Numbered from the stretch's first letter, positions 27,421 to 38,920 are shown. The stretch is DNA of 64,000 nucleotides from Didymodactylos carnosus (GCA_905250885.1 CAJNOQ010000172.1:1-64000); one strand, 5' to 3'. Notes: a model not told the origin generated them from the letters alone. A program made the numbers and translations.

Positions 27421-28984
27421 TCAATACATTAATCTCTTTTGGTTTTCATGACAAATGCTGAGTTTACAAAAGCTTGGACATAAATATTTTATATAATCGT
27501 TTTTACATTCTTGAGACAAAACAAAATCACATTCGGTCGGCTGCTCTTCACAATGAACTGAAAAAGCAAAGAGATATTAAAAATAAGGAAAATTGAAAGT
27601 TTACACTTTTTATTGAATTTACGAAAGTGTATCATATATGAGAGTAATACTTACTAATTTCACAATTTTCTCCACCATAAGCAGGCAAACAAAGACATAG
27701 ACAATCAGCATTCAGTTTTCCTTCGTGCAAACAGGATTTATTTTCACAATAATGATATTTTTTTTTTGTTGTTTGAGTTTTTTGAGTGGTTGAGCGAAAA
27801 TGATATTTGGTTTTAATAGTAGTCGATGTTGATTGTTGATTATTCTTTTTAGTTTTATTTTTTAACTCCGAACTAAGTACAATGGGTGGCTTTATATTAA
27901 GCCATTTTAATGTTGGATAAAATTGTTTCGGTGGAACGGTCGTGGTGGTTGATAAACGATGTCGTTGATTACGCAGATTAGATTGAATTTTTCCTTTTGG
28001 ATCACGTGAAAGAGTATTATTTGATAATAATGAAGAATGATTTGCTAAACTTAACATCCATAAAAAGTTTGGATAATTTAGCGACGATTGTTTTTGCTCG
28101 TTTTCTTCAGGTATTACATTTGTAAATTCAAATGGATCTATGTCTTGTTTAGTACTGTCTTTAGATAGGCTCATAATATCGATGGGAGTAGTGGTGGATA
28201 CATTGTCAAAGTGACTTAACGTATCAAGTGGAGTGGTTGTTGATAGAACAATAGATAGCTCATTTTCTTCCTCATCCACATTTGATAGATTGTAATATGG
28301 ATCATTATCGTCATAAAGAATAAAGACGTTTCCATCACTATTATTTTTTATTTCATCAATTTCTAATAAATGTCCAAATTGAGCTGTTAAGGACTTTGGT
28401 GTACTTGTGGTAAAAAGTGACCAATCTCCATCATCATCATCCTCAACACTGTCTTGAAGTTTGCTGACAACTGTTTCCAATGTTGAACTATTATCGTTTA
28501 TTATCGGTATTATTTGATTATTCGATGGATTCAATAGATCAACGTCGTTAAAAATTGTTTGATTATTGTTAAAATTGTTTATTTGATAGTAATAATAGGT
28601 ATTATCGCCTACTTCCTTAATTTCTTCACTCTCTCTATCCCACCATGTTAATTTTGGTTCAAATTGATCTTCTGAAGCTGTAGAACTAATAATGGTAGTC
28701 GTTGTCACAGGAATTATAGAGGTATTCGTAGTTTGTTGTGTAAAAAAATGTTCTAAAGGTGCATCGATCTGATCGATATTATTAGTAGTCCAATTGTTTT
28801 CATTCTCATTAATTTCAGTTTCATCATCTGGAACAGAAATTACTGGTTGTTCGGTTGTAGTTGACGTAGGATAAATTGGTGGAAATGTGAACATGATTTG
28901 AGGTTTGTTTTGAAAAATACCTGTAACATAATAGACAACGATTTTTGAAACCATGACCGTTAGAATAAATCTTTCGTTGTGCAT
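27421..28984 (-). CDS. Secreted or membrane-anchored Thr/Asn-rich protein with C-terminal EGF-like and ShK-like modules
   Basis: Two exons are visible: 27655-28984 and 27421-27557, joined by a phase-1 GTAAGT intron (about 488 aa). From M1 a hydrophobic stretch (FILTVMVSKIVVYYV) could be a signal peptide or anchor. The body is low complexity, rich in T, N, D and S, and probably O-glycosylated. The C-terminus has a six-Cys EGF-like unit (CENKSC, DCLCLC, GGENC) followed after the intron by a six-Cys unit (HCEEQPTEC, QEC, LCPSFC, SIC) spaced like ShK toxin-type domains. EGF followed by ShK is a known extracellular pairing in invertebrates. The 5' end is uncertain: an acceptor (GTTACAG) precedes base 28919, so an upstream exon, even exon 2 of the neighbouring Ly6-like gene (phase-compatible), could supply the real N-terminus. 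Specific function unknown. Confidence 0.7.
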
Positions 28985-29583
28985 AACAAACTCTTCCCTT
29001 TCAGAGCACAAAAAAAACTGATTTTGTCATGGCTGTATATAGAATCGAGTATCCTCTTCAAATGAGGAGTCATTCCGATGCTCAAAAATGTTTCTATCAC
29101 GAACTTTTCGTCGGAGCAGTATTTTAACCTCAAGGACTTGATCGAAATTTTTACCACAACTAGTTCGAATATAATATTTTGTACTTCAGAAATATCGGTT
29201 GGTTCTCATCAGACAAGCATTTCAATAAACTTAGTTAAAAAAAAGTAGTGGGTTTTCGGTATAGTAGTTTGTATTTTGACTAGCTCAGCCATAACAAAAA
29301 GGGATTTATAAAAAATAGATCCTGTATTATGATTGTTCTAGTTGTGGTAAAAAATTCGACCTTACAGATTAAGTCCTTAGAAGTGAAATCTTACGCCGAC
29401 AGAGATTCGTTTTTCGCGGCGATAATCTCTAGAAAACGAAAACTATAGAAGATGAAAGAGTACTTTTTCAGCTGATCTTTTCTCTAGCACGTTTAGATCT
29501 ATTTGTGCTAAAAAGCTTCACTAAGCCGTTCTTCAAAAAACTTGAGGAAGGAAAGGATACTGTTAAAAATATTTTATTACCCA

Positions 29584-30613
29584 TCATGAAATCGAAGCTA
29601 ATTCCATTGCATCTGAAAGAAACAGCAGTAACAAAATATTTCATTATTAGATAACATATCGATGTTCTTACAAAGATTCCTCGCAAAAAAATGCATCTGT
29701 TCCTAAAAATTTATGAAAACCATTTTTTGCTTGAATATATGACCATTTTGTTGCACATCCACGATGTAAAACTAAAGAAAAATAATAACATTTTGTTATT
29801 TTTCTCAGCGAAAAATCTTATCAACGTACGATTATTATCCAACGGATTTCGAAATATGACACAACTTGAACTACATGGTTCAACATTTACTTTCAAATTT
29901 TGAACATTCATAAATTCTCCACAACCTGGCATATCAGCAGTGCATGTATAACACATCTTTACTTTACGACTTTGAATTGCGCCTAATAAAAGTGAAATAT
30001 TGATTGAAAATAGCAAAGAATGTCTCAGAGGTTCAGAATTTACTCGTACGAATTAAAAATTTCGAAAAAATTTCTCATTAGTGTCAGAATATTTTCTTCT
30101 GCAGTTTTTGCTAAAATTTTTCTGAAAAATTTCTCCGAATCAAAGAATTTTCCCCTAATTAATGTTTGTCGGAACAAACGGGTATATATTCTACATCTTT
30201 TATCCATGCAACTTACCAGGATTAATATCAAACTGAATATTATTGTTGTTATTTTCTACTAATGATGGGTTTTCCGATAAAAATCGTTTGGTTAATAATT
30301 CGGCGTAGGTACCACTATTACACAAATTAGAATCACAAAAATAGGCCGTTGTTTCTTTATTTAATTGATGCCAACCAATTTTCTTTGACATATGTCCATA
30401 TGTCCATGAACATCCTCTAACAACCGTATTATTCTCTTGAAAAAATACACATTGACCATTACATGGTTCAGTATACCATTGCAGAAAATCAGAATTTCCT
30501 GAACATTCTGCTAATGTATTCTCATAACATAAATAACATCGACCAGCTACAGCATTTATCGATTTTATAATGACTAATTGATAGATTATTACTTGATAAA
30601 TTAATTGAAACAT
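29584..30613 (-). CDS. Ly6/uPAR (three-finger) domain secreted protein, 3' end uncertain
   Basis: Exon 1 (30217-30613) encodes a signal peptide (MFQLIYQVIIYQLVIIKSIN) and a complete LU domain: CYLC, EC, PCNGQC, RGCSW, YFCDSNLCN, the last being the diagnostic CxxxxCN end. Exon 2 (29830-29982) joins in phase and starts a second LU-like half (MCYTC, GCGEF, PCSSSCVIF). A third piece entered at the CTTTCAG before 29612 reaches a stop at 29584 after ten codons, giving a 192-aa product; the second LU domain would then be incomplete. Alternatively exon 2 splices to a different exon, including the phase-matched acceptor of the EGF-ShK gene at 28919. LU proteins act as receptor ligands or ectodomains, or as quiver-like channel modulators; which applies here is unknown. 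Confidence 0.6.
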
Positions 30614-31612
30614 TCATGTAATCACAATTCTTGAATAAATAAATCTTGAAGTAGTATATCAATTAAATATTCCTTCCTATAATCATCAATACAACATCCC
30701 TAAATATGCCATTGTCAAAGCAAAAAATTCTATGATTAGAACAGGTTAAACATATACCATAGTTTCTGATTCATTCCGTTACTTTTCAAGAATCTGTAAT
30801 AATATTAGATTAGAATTCAAATGTTCACAATAGCAACTTTAATAATAAAAATTAAAAGTCATTTTCTCTTTCCCTCTATCGATTACTTACTTTTTTATGA
30901 GTTTATCATTTGATTTTATACGCAACGGAGTTTAATAAACGTTTTTTCTGAACTTCACTCCACCTTGACAAGAATGAACAATTAAACTTCATTTCATGTT
31001 TAAGCTAATGATTAATAAAATTATGTGCAAACACAAAGACTAATATTCAACAACAATCACGTACATCATTTAATTGTAAGATATAAAATAAAGAATATTG
31101 AATCTGACCTTCCTTGTTCCAAATTCATCATCTATAATAATGTTGTATTGCAGGTGAAAAAGATAATTTGTCTTAATCAACACCCCCTATATAAACAGAA
31201 AAGACAAATGTTGTTGTATGTGTTTAATACTCTAGGTCATCAAATACATCCACAATATCATAATCTTTCTTTTTAAAAATCGCGACATCATCTTCTCAAT
31301 TTACAAATTTCATAATTGAGTATATATGATATAACAAACGAAACAAATGATTACTATAATAATGATATAACGAAGACAAATTGTTTAGAAGATTTTTATA
31401 ACGATAAATGTTTGGCTTCTTTTCACTTTATAATCGATACTTCAAAATGTACACTCTAACTTCTGAATATTTTTTGTTTAGTTTTCAGATTAGATTTAGA
31501 ATGAATGATATCTTATGTTTATTTTCTAATGATTGTGTCTGTCAATGTCGATTCTTTCTATTTATCTAGCACAATGTATATAATTGTACAAAGAATTTGA
31601 TTTTGGTAGACT
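30614..31612. other. AT-rich intergenic DNA
   Basis: Upstream of the Ly6-like gene. No exon series, RNA gene or repeat was recognised. Confidence 0.45.
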
Positions 31613-32013
31613 CAGAGTTGTAACCGGTCAAAAAATAAGAGGCCGGACCGAGCCGACCGATCCAAAACAGCCAGAAATCGGTTTAGACTGGTGGAAAACC
31701 GACAAAAGATCTGTCGGTTTTCAAAAATTCTCTAGACTTGTTAAAAAACTGCAAAACAACAACCGGTTTTCAAAAAATGTTTAGACCGGTGAAAAAACGG
31801 CAGAAAACCTACTAGTTTTCAAATATTTTCTAGACGGACAAGAGGGTAGAAAAATTCATTTTTTTTAGTGAAGAAGAGAAAAATGCTGAGAATTTCAAAA
31901 CCGGCCAAAAATTGGTCAATCACCAGCCGGTTTGAAAATTTTTCTAGAGCGGTGAAGACCGACCGGTCTAAACTTTTACACCGGACCGGTCTGCCGGCCA
32001 GGTTACAACTATG
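31613..32013. mobile_element. hAT-type MITE, 401 bp, CCGGT-rich
   Basis: The ends are CAGAGTTGTAACCGG and, inverted, CATAGTTGTAACCTGGCCGG. The flanking octamers GGTAGACT and AGTTCACT match at 5 of 8 positions, consistent with a decayed 8-bp hAT duplication. The interior is full of ACCGGT/CCGGTT motifs in both orientations and its local GC is far above the surroundings. No transposase. Confidence 0.7.
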
Positions 32014-32486
32014 AGTTCACTATCCCTAGAATTAGTCAAATCTTGTAGCGACGTCTTGTTGGCCAACTCTTTTGATTTAATAAAACAATTGAATGTTAAT
32101 ACAACTGAATATGTATTTTTATATATATATCTTTTAGTCAGTTTATATTTCAGTAGTAATTTCATTAAATCAAATGCATTGTTAGTTATTCTCGCTGACA
32201 AACAGATGCACAATATTTTTAGTTGAAATTATATCGTGGTTAAATGAGCGTATTAAACAAAAAATAGAATCAGTTAACATGTATTGCATCAGGAGTGACA
32301 CTTTACCTGACCGTGTGTAAAAATAAATTTGTTGCTACTTGTCAGAAATAAGGAGTCAATAAATGTAAATAGACTGATTAAAAAGAGAAAATCTAGTCAT
32401 GGGGAGAGGTATATATCTAGAAAATAAGATATCAGCAGAATAAAGATACTTATTGTATTAAACACTTATTATTTTATTTGGTAAAG

Positions 32487-32981
32487 TAAAGAGCCCCCTA
32501 GTGAATGTACTTGAACCAAGTACTGGCGCAAGTACTTGGATTAAGTAATGAGAACAGTACTTGTGGGTTTTTCCAAGTAAATTTATTTGTCAAGTACTTG
32601 AGAAGGAAAAATGTAAGTACTTGGCTGACACAAAGTGAGTTTACTTAAAAAAGTTCAGTTAAGTATTTGTTCCATTTATTTTTATTTTGTATTTTATATA
32701 TATTCTGGAGCTATAGTCTACTTTGTGAAGCCAATACATACACGGCTACTAAGTTAGTTCAACGCAGTAGAAATATATTTATAAGTATATAACGATTGAT
32801 ATTGTGGTGTTTATATACAAGTGGTCAATGCAAAAGAAAAGGATGACTGACTTGTCCAAGTACTTGGCTTAAGTAAATCAAGTAAAAATACTTGACAAGT
32901 TCTTAATTTGTCACACACTTCCCAAGTACTCATCAAGTAATTAAGTACTTGTACCAAGTACATTCACGAGGGCCACCCCTA
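32487..32981. mobile_element. hAT-like MITE made of repeated AAGTACTTG palindromes
   Basis: The ends contain GTGAATGTACTTG in inverted orientation, and the right end reads as CCACCCCTA, typical of hAT termini. The interior repeats AAGTACTTG and variants many times. I found no convincing target duplication. Non-coding. Confidence 0.6.
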
Positions 32982-33480
32982 ACATGTCCATTTTAATAAA
33001 GTATTATTACACTCACGTAATTCTTCTTTAATGAGAATGCTAAAGTCTGATCTGAGCCATCTATACTTCTGAAGATGGCGTAAACACTGAAAAACTCTGT
33101 CATAAAACAATCAACAGATCATACAGTAATTGCTAAACAGAAATATTGTGTTATTTTTTACTCATACAGTTTAAGCAACTCTTATAAATCAGTACTACAT
33201 TCTATAGAATTAGTATGTCATAAAAAAAACTTTTGTATTTGATATTTCATCATTTTAAACATGATCCTCACTCACTCTCTTTCAAAGATCTTGACTTCAT
33301 AATATAAACAAACGAGGTAGAGAGAATTTTAGAATAAATATCTAAATGATTTAATTGAGAATGTGCATTATGTTTAGTATGGGTTTTTGAGAATCAATAA
33401 TAGATTAGAAGAGCAACAATACCGATTGAATGAACAAGATCTGTCCGAAATTACTTAACTGGCCAAATTGTAAATGATAT
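32982..33480. other. AT-rich intergenic DNA between elements
   Basis: No gene or clear repeat structure was recognised. Confidence 0.4.
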
Positions 33481-33671
33481 TCTGGGTTCGTAATGCTCCT
33501 CTTTTCCTCTTTTTTTCAAGACCTCTCCTCTTTCTCCTCTTTTTGAGCTAATTTTCCTCTTTTTCTTTCTTTTCTGGGATTTTTTTAGCAAAAACACCAG
33601 AATTCTTCTTCAGAATTCTATTCTTAGATCCAAAAAAATCTAAAAGTAGTTTCAGATATATTTTTTTATCA

Positions 33672-33920
33672 ATGCCGTCATACGGAACAAAATTCAAGCA
33701 CTCATGGTTACAAAAAACAGTAGTTGAAGTCCGTGTGAGACGATGGTTAAAGCAAGGTGCTAAGGAATCAACATTCGTATGTACATTGTGTAAAATCGGC
33801 GAATTAGATTGTGGGAACAAAGGATGGCAGTCGATAGTACAGTATATGAAGAAAGATAGACACCGTGAAAAAATCAAAGAGTTGCAAGAAAATATCACAT
33901 TCGTTAGCGATGCTGTTTGA
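33672..33920 (+). pseudogene. hAT transposase N-terminal BED-like zinc-finger fragment
   Basis: An 82-codon frame reads like the start of a hAT transposase: KFKHSWL, then RRWLKQG, then CTLCKIGELDCGNKG and MKKDRH. This is the BED pattern C-x2-C followed by GNKG and a His pair, but the expected first His is Tyr (VQYMKKDRH), so one zinc ligand is missing. No transposase core follows, only a stop and AT-rich DNA. Polypyrimidine stretches rich in CCTCTTTTT flank it (33494-33560 and 34095-34170) and may be parts of the element's ends. It is most likely a dead internal fragment. Confidence 0.55.
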
Positions 33921-34635
33921 ACAGTCAGATATGTTAAACTAGAATAACTCCTTTTTCCTGTGTTTTTCTTAGTTTTTACTCGTGAAACACAAAAAAAATA
34001 CTTTAAGTAGGATGAAATCTTTCCTTTGAGAGTCTTAAACCACTTTGACGTGTACACAACATTGTTAGTACCGTTTTTCGGCCCAAAAAATGCCTGCTCT
34101 TTTTCTCTTTTTTACCCAACACTCCTCTTAAAAAATGTTTAACGTTTCTATTTTTTTCCTCTTTTTTTGTGAGCGATACCGAAAACCGACACCGGATTTA
34201 CGCTTCTTATTAACATTTCCAAACTAATTTTTAGTTCACAAAAACTACCAAGGTACACTTTTTCCTCTATGTGGTATTATGAAATTCAATAAAAGTTTTA
34301 AAAATATACAAAAGGATGTATCAGAAACCTCTTGGGATAAAGGAATGTCTTTTAATTAACGGAGGCTGATTGAATAGATAAAATAAAGTATTTCCTGGTA
34401 TTCTGAATTAATTTCGATTAATTTTTATTGAATTATGGATTTTTTGATCTGCTGTACAAATAGCCCAAAAAACACCGCCTGGTTTCCACGGCTATTATAG
34501 GTTTTTGAATATTTTTTGAAAGACCATAAGCACGCTTAAGCCACGGAAAAGGTCGTTTTTTTTCTTACGCCATGGACTTGCGTTTCTTGAGATATTGCCA
34601 TACTTTTTATGCTTTCCTCGTTCTTATATCTGTAT

Positions 34636-34886
34636 CAGCGATCATCACAGGACAAGGCTGTCCTGTTGCCCTGTCCTTAAAAAAAGATTCTGATACGCAC
34701 GAGAAACAATCCAGTATTTGCGATGAGTTTCTGGAAGATAAAGTATTCTAGGTTAAGGAGAAAAACTTTCTTTTGCACTGGAGGGCGTCCTGCCCACCCA
34801 GACAGGGCACATCAGGGCCCAAAAAATTTTATGAATAACTTACCGACACGACAGGGCAAAAAAAAGTTGCCCTGCGATGGTCTCTG
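34636..34886. mobile_element. hAT MITE, 251 bp, with perfect 8-bp target duplication
   Basis: TIRs are CAGCGATCATCACAGGACAA at the left and the inverted CAGAGACCATCGCAGGGCAA at the right. The element is flanked on both sides by the direct repeat ATCTGTAT, exactly eight bases, the hAT signature. The interior is rich in CAGGGCA/TGCCCTG motifs and non-coding. The perfect duplication suggests a fairly recent insertion. Confidence 0.88.
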
Positions 34887-34974
34887 ATCTGTATGATCAA
34901 TTAGAATCCCGATTTATATTTCTTTCCTTCGACGTGATATTTAAATTGTGTATACAGCACCCCGTGGTCTGTAG

Positions 34975-35998
34975 CAGGAGTGTAACCGGTATCAAAAATG
35001 CGATACCGATACCGGTATACATACCGGCCATACCGGCCGACTGACTATACTTCATACTAATACCGGTGTACTGCTCGGCATTATATTCGTATTGGTACCG
35101 GACCGGCGCCAGAGATGCAACCGGTATTAGTATACCGGCACCGATACGAATTATAACGCCAACCGATATACCGGTATTAGTGTCCGTCGGCCGATATCAC
35201 TGGTATTTTGCGGTATAATACGATTTTTTTCAAAAAACATCGTGTAAATTCAGTTCATCTGTACATATTTCTTCCACTAAAATTTCACTCCGATTACTAA
35301 AGCTTTCTCGGCTTATATAAACTTCTTAATTTACAAGATTGAATTTGACTGCTGTTTTCGTAAAAAAAAAGCGTGTGAAAAATCAGCTATACATACCTAA
35401 TCAAAGTGAAAAGATTTTATATAATATATATTATAATTTAGAGTTTTTCTCTTCAATTATACGAGTTATAGAAACTTGCCTCGAAGATGTGGTCTGTAGT
35501 TCTTGGATCGGTGCCGGTGATAGTATCTCAGGCTTTAGAGGATATTTTTTTTGACATTTTCTAACAGTCTAAAATTTGATATTTAAATGGCAAAAGAATG
35601 GGATTAGCAGGGTTACTGGCAGCAGTTAAATGGGTGTTATTTGACCGTTTTTTCACATTTAAACAAATGCGAAATAAATGCATTTAAACGTTCCCAGTTA
35701 TAATGGCAAAAAACGGCCTAAAAACATACGGCCAATGACATAAAAATTCCATTTAAATGCATATTAATAGCGTATTAAATGGCATTTAATTGGCAATTAA
35801 TTACACCGTTTTCGACGTCCTGGGTTGTATTTAGGCAAAATATGATCAAGACAAGCCGGTACCAACCGGTATATCAGTCATCGGTGCCGGTCCGGTACCG
35901 GTACGAAGTTTGTCTACCGGTGATCGGTACCGGTATCGCATTTTTGATACCGATTACACCCCTGACCGGCGCGGGTACCGATACCGAGTACACCTCTG
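34975..35998. mobile_element. hAT-type composite MITE, 1024 bp, with perfect 8-bp target duplication
   Basis: The left end is CAGGAGTGTAACCGGTATC; the right end inverted is CAGAGGTGTACTCGGTATC. The octamer GTCTGTAG flanks both sides exactly. A second right-type end (inverted CAGGGGTGTAATCGGTATC) lies 34 bases inside, and CAGAGATGCAACCGGTAT occurs near 35110, so the element carries several copies of its own terminus. The segment about 35035-35205 is itself a nested inverted repeat. GC-rich ACCGGT motifs dominate the outer parts and the middle is AT-rich. No transposase is encoded. Confidence 0.85.
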
Positions 35999-36259
35999 GT
36001 CTGTAGTTTTTATAAGACGTCTTTATATTTCCATTTAGAACCTGTGATCATTGTATATAAAATATCTCTCGGTCTTTTATTGTTGTATGAAGATCATTCC
36101 TACTCACAGATTTTATGTACTTTATTACAACATTTAATTTAAAGCCGATAGGAAGTATTTTCTCTGAATAAACTCACATCGAGAGACACCTAATTAACGG
36201 TATCAGTCAAATTAGAAGATGACAGCATATTTTAGATCTTAAAAATAAAAAATTACAGG

Positions 36260-36331
36260 TATATAAGCGAACCGTCATAGTCTCGAGTGAAGAATATTCT
36301 TTACTCGAGACTATGACGATTCGCTTATATA
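36260..36331. repeat. Near-perfect 72-nt palindrome (hairpin)
   Basis: The left arm TATAAGCGAACCGTCATAG plus TCTCGAGT pairs with the right arm ACTCGAGACTATGACG plus ATTCGCTTATA with one mismatch in the outer 27 bases. The centre (AAGAATATTCTT) is itself palindromic. The transcript would form a single long hairpin. It could be a relic of a small foldback element, a microRNA-like precursor or a cruciform site; the sequence alone cannot decide. Confidence 0.8.
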
Positions 36332-37112
36332 TAAAGCACTTCGAGATAATATAATGTTACGCGAGAAGAGGTTGTATTTAGTTTTTCAATTAGATAATTT
36401 TCTTAACCAATCTGTGATCTGTGAAAGAAACAAAATCCATCTTTATATATACATATACGATCATCATTGTAGAAAATCTTTTGTGTAATATAACAGCATA
36501 AAAACCTACAGTAAAAGGGTCATTGTAGTATCTATTGATGGTATCATGGTAAAAGTTTCTTTCACAAATTTAAGTCTGAAATTACTTTTCATCGATCCGT
36601 CATATTTTTATTATTGTGTAAAATTCTAGTCCATGTCAGAAATAAGTAAAAGTTTCGGTGTATCCCAATCATCCATGATTAGAGTTTCTAACTGCTGATT
36701 GCTAAAGTCTGATCTATAGAGATTGTCGTAATCGGATGACTAATGACCATTAGAAAGTTGACTTCAGCCGATGATCCCTCACTCCCATATTAATAAAACG
36801 CCCCTAACCTAAAATTAAGAAATATTATGATATCTCGCGAATTCTGAAGTTCAGGATTGACACAAAAATCTCTGAAAATCATTCAACACCCTACTCATCA
36901 ATGGAAGTCAGTTTTGATTGATATCGAATAACTGAACTGTACGACGAAGTCGAGCTGGAACAAATACATTTTGTATCATTTTCTTGGGTGCACGTTACTC
37001 GTAGGTTCTTAAGGAGTATCTCAGCTGCACTTCGATATATTGCATCATATTTTCTACTCTCATAAAATAAACGCTGTCATATTGAGCTTCTAATTAGAAT
37101 GATCCGCTTAAT

Positions 37113-37454
37113 GGTACGTGGACTAAGATGAAAGAAATGTGCTTATTTCGTACACTTTTTCGTTTTTGAGCAACTCATATTCATTGGATGAAAGTTTTGA
37201 GTTTACACGAAAACAAAATGAGAGTTCATTTCTTGTTTTCATCTTTTTCAGACAAGCTACGAGATATTCACAAAAGCAGAGTCCTCTATAGCATAGAATA
37301 GTGGATACTTCGGTAATCGTAGCTTGTCTGAAAAAGAAATGAAATCTCATTTTGTTTTCGTGTAAACTCAAAACTTTTATCCAATGAATATAAGTTGTTC
37401 AAAAACGAAAAAGTGTACGAAATAAGCACATTTTTTTCAGCTTAGTCCACGTCC
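37113..37454. mobile_element. Foldback MITE, 342 bp, with TIRs of about 140 bp
   Basis: Left ACGTGGACTAAG through TTCATCTTTTTCAGACAAGCTACG matches the inverted right half (CGTAGCTTGTCTGAAAAAG through CTTAGTCCACGT) almost throughout, leaving a spacer of about 70 bases. The open frame across the left half arises from the arm and is not a gene. Confidence 0.85.
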
Positions 37455-38155
37455 TATAATTACTTTTTTTGATTTATCACTAGGGGAAAGCAGAATCGAC
37501 ATTACATTATTAGAGCAAAAATAAAATTGGTGTCATTCATTGTTACTGTTAAGATACAAAATAATAAGTAAATCTAAGAAAAAATTCTTATTTGTTTTCC
37601 ATGAGATAGAAAAATGTAGAAATTAATAATGCTGTAATGAATCCATCAAACACTAACATAGAAAAAAAGAGTGAAAAACAAAGTGGCATTTCTTTTCTTT
37701 AGCATAAAAACGAAAGTCTACTCTGCCTCACTTGTTTCACTAATTGAAAATGTCGGTTATTTCAATCTGATCAAAGGATTTTGTGTAAGAATCGGTATTA
37801 AAATAAAATACCACATATATTGATTTTTCAATTTTAAGTAATGAGCTTCATTTTAGAATTTCTAAAGCTTCTAAAAAATGTATTTACGCAAGCATTTCAT
37901 ATCTTCTCCCACCTACGAGTGATCATTCAAAACTAATTACACTGTTTAGAAAAAAGTTTCTACATTTTAATCATAGAAACTTCATAATGTTCCCAAAAGC
38001 GTGTCGGTTTCATAACTGTGATTACTAATTTTTTCACGAAATGACCACACTGTGTACTATGAAATGAAAGTAGTACACATTTAGTGTGAATTTTGAGGCA
38101 ATATTTTGACGCTATATCATGAATAAATGTGAATACAATTTTAGATGGTAATTTT

Positions 38156-38920
38156 ATGTTGATTTCTGTTATATCCACTAAACTCTTTCGTAGAATCAGT
38201 AATTTATCGTTGATTTATCTCAATAAAATGTCATACTTAACTCAAAAACAAGCACAAGATATTGATCAAGAATTATTTAATGAGTATAAGTTCAGTGTCG
38301 ATCAATTAATGGAATTAGCTGGACTAAGTTGTGCCAGTGCAATTAGTAGCATTTATAATGATAAAAATAAATTTTTAAAATGTTTAGTTGTGGCTGGAGG
38401 TGGAAATAATGGGGGCGATGGTCTAGTTTGTGCTCGCCATTTGAAAATGTTTGGTTATGAACCAACAGTCTTTTATCCAAAACGTACCGATAAAGAATTA
38501 TACAATAATCTTGTTAAACAATGTGAAAAAATGGATATTGACATTTTGGATAAACTAGAAAATAATAATAAATATTCCGATTATCATCTTATTGTTGATG
38601 CTATATTTGGTTTCGGTTTTAATGGTGAAATTCGTCAACCGTACGCCGATATTCTTAAAGAAATGAAAAAGGTAGAAAAACAAATACCAATTATATCGAT
38701 TGATGTACCATCAGGTTGGAATGTGGAAAGTGGACCAGATAATGATTCATCATTAGAACCAGAATGTGTGATTTCATTAACGGCTCCAAAAACATGTATG
38801 AAACATTTCAAAGGCAAATATCATTTTATTGGCGGACGATTTGTACCGGATTCATTACAAAAAAAATATAATTTAGTATTGCCAAAATATTCAGGATGTG
38901 AACAATTTGTAAAAGTTTAA
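38156..38920 (+). CDS. NAXE: NAD(P)H-hydrate epimerase (NAXE / APOA1BP / YjeF_N)
   Basis: Converts the R epimer of damaged hydrated NAD(P)H to the S form so that the NAXD dehydratase can repair it; usually mitochondrial. A single exon of 254 aa contains the whole YjeF_N domain: FNEYKFSVDQLMELAGLSCA, the dinucleotide loop GGGNNGGDGLVCARHLKMFG, DAIFGFGFNG, and the catalytic-site region SIDVPSGWNVESG, then SLTAPK and GGRFVP near the end. The chosen ATG gives a basic, hydrophobic leader (MLISVISTKLFRRISN) that looks like a mitochondrial presequence; a shorter start at 38228 (MSYLTQKQAQ) would give a cytosolic form. An acceptor-like TTTTAG ends 12 nt upstream. AATAAA lies at 38967, 46 nt after the stop. 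Confidence 0.95.
   Translation: MLISVISTKLFRRISNLSLIYLNKMSYLTQKQAQDIDQELFNEYKFSVDQLMELAGLSCASAISSIYNDKNKFLKCLVVAGGGNNGGDGLVCARHLKMFGYEPTVFYPKRTDKELYNNLVKQCEKMDIDILDKLENNNKYSDYHLIVDAIFGFGFNGEIRQPYADILKEMKKVEKQIPIISIDVPSGWNVESGPDNDSSLEPECVISLTAPKTCMKHFKGKYHFIGGRFVPDSLQKKYNLVLPKYSGCEQFVKV

Noticed and set aside
29468-29686. Frame with CNGISFDFMMG as a possible continuation of the second Ly6 domain
   Set aside because: It needs a poor GTTGAT donor after NNRT and no CxxxxCN end follows; left as an alternative only.
33548-34057. 169-codon minus-strand frame
   Set aside because: It lies opposite the BED-finger fragment, is low complexity and resembles nothing; a shadow frame.
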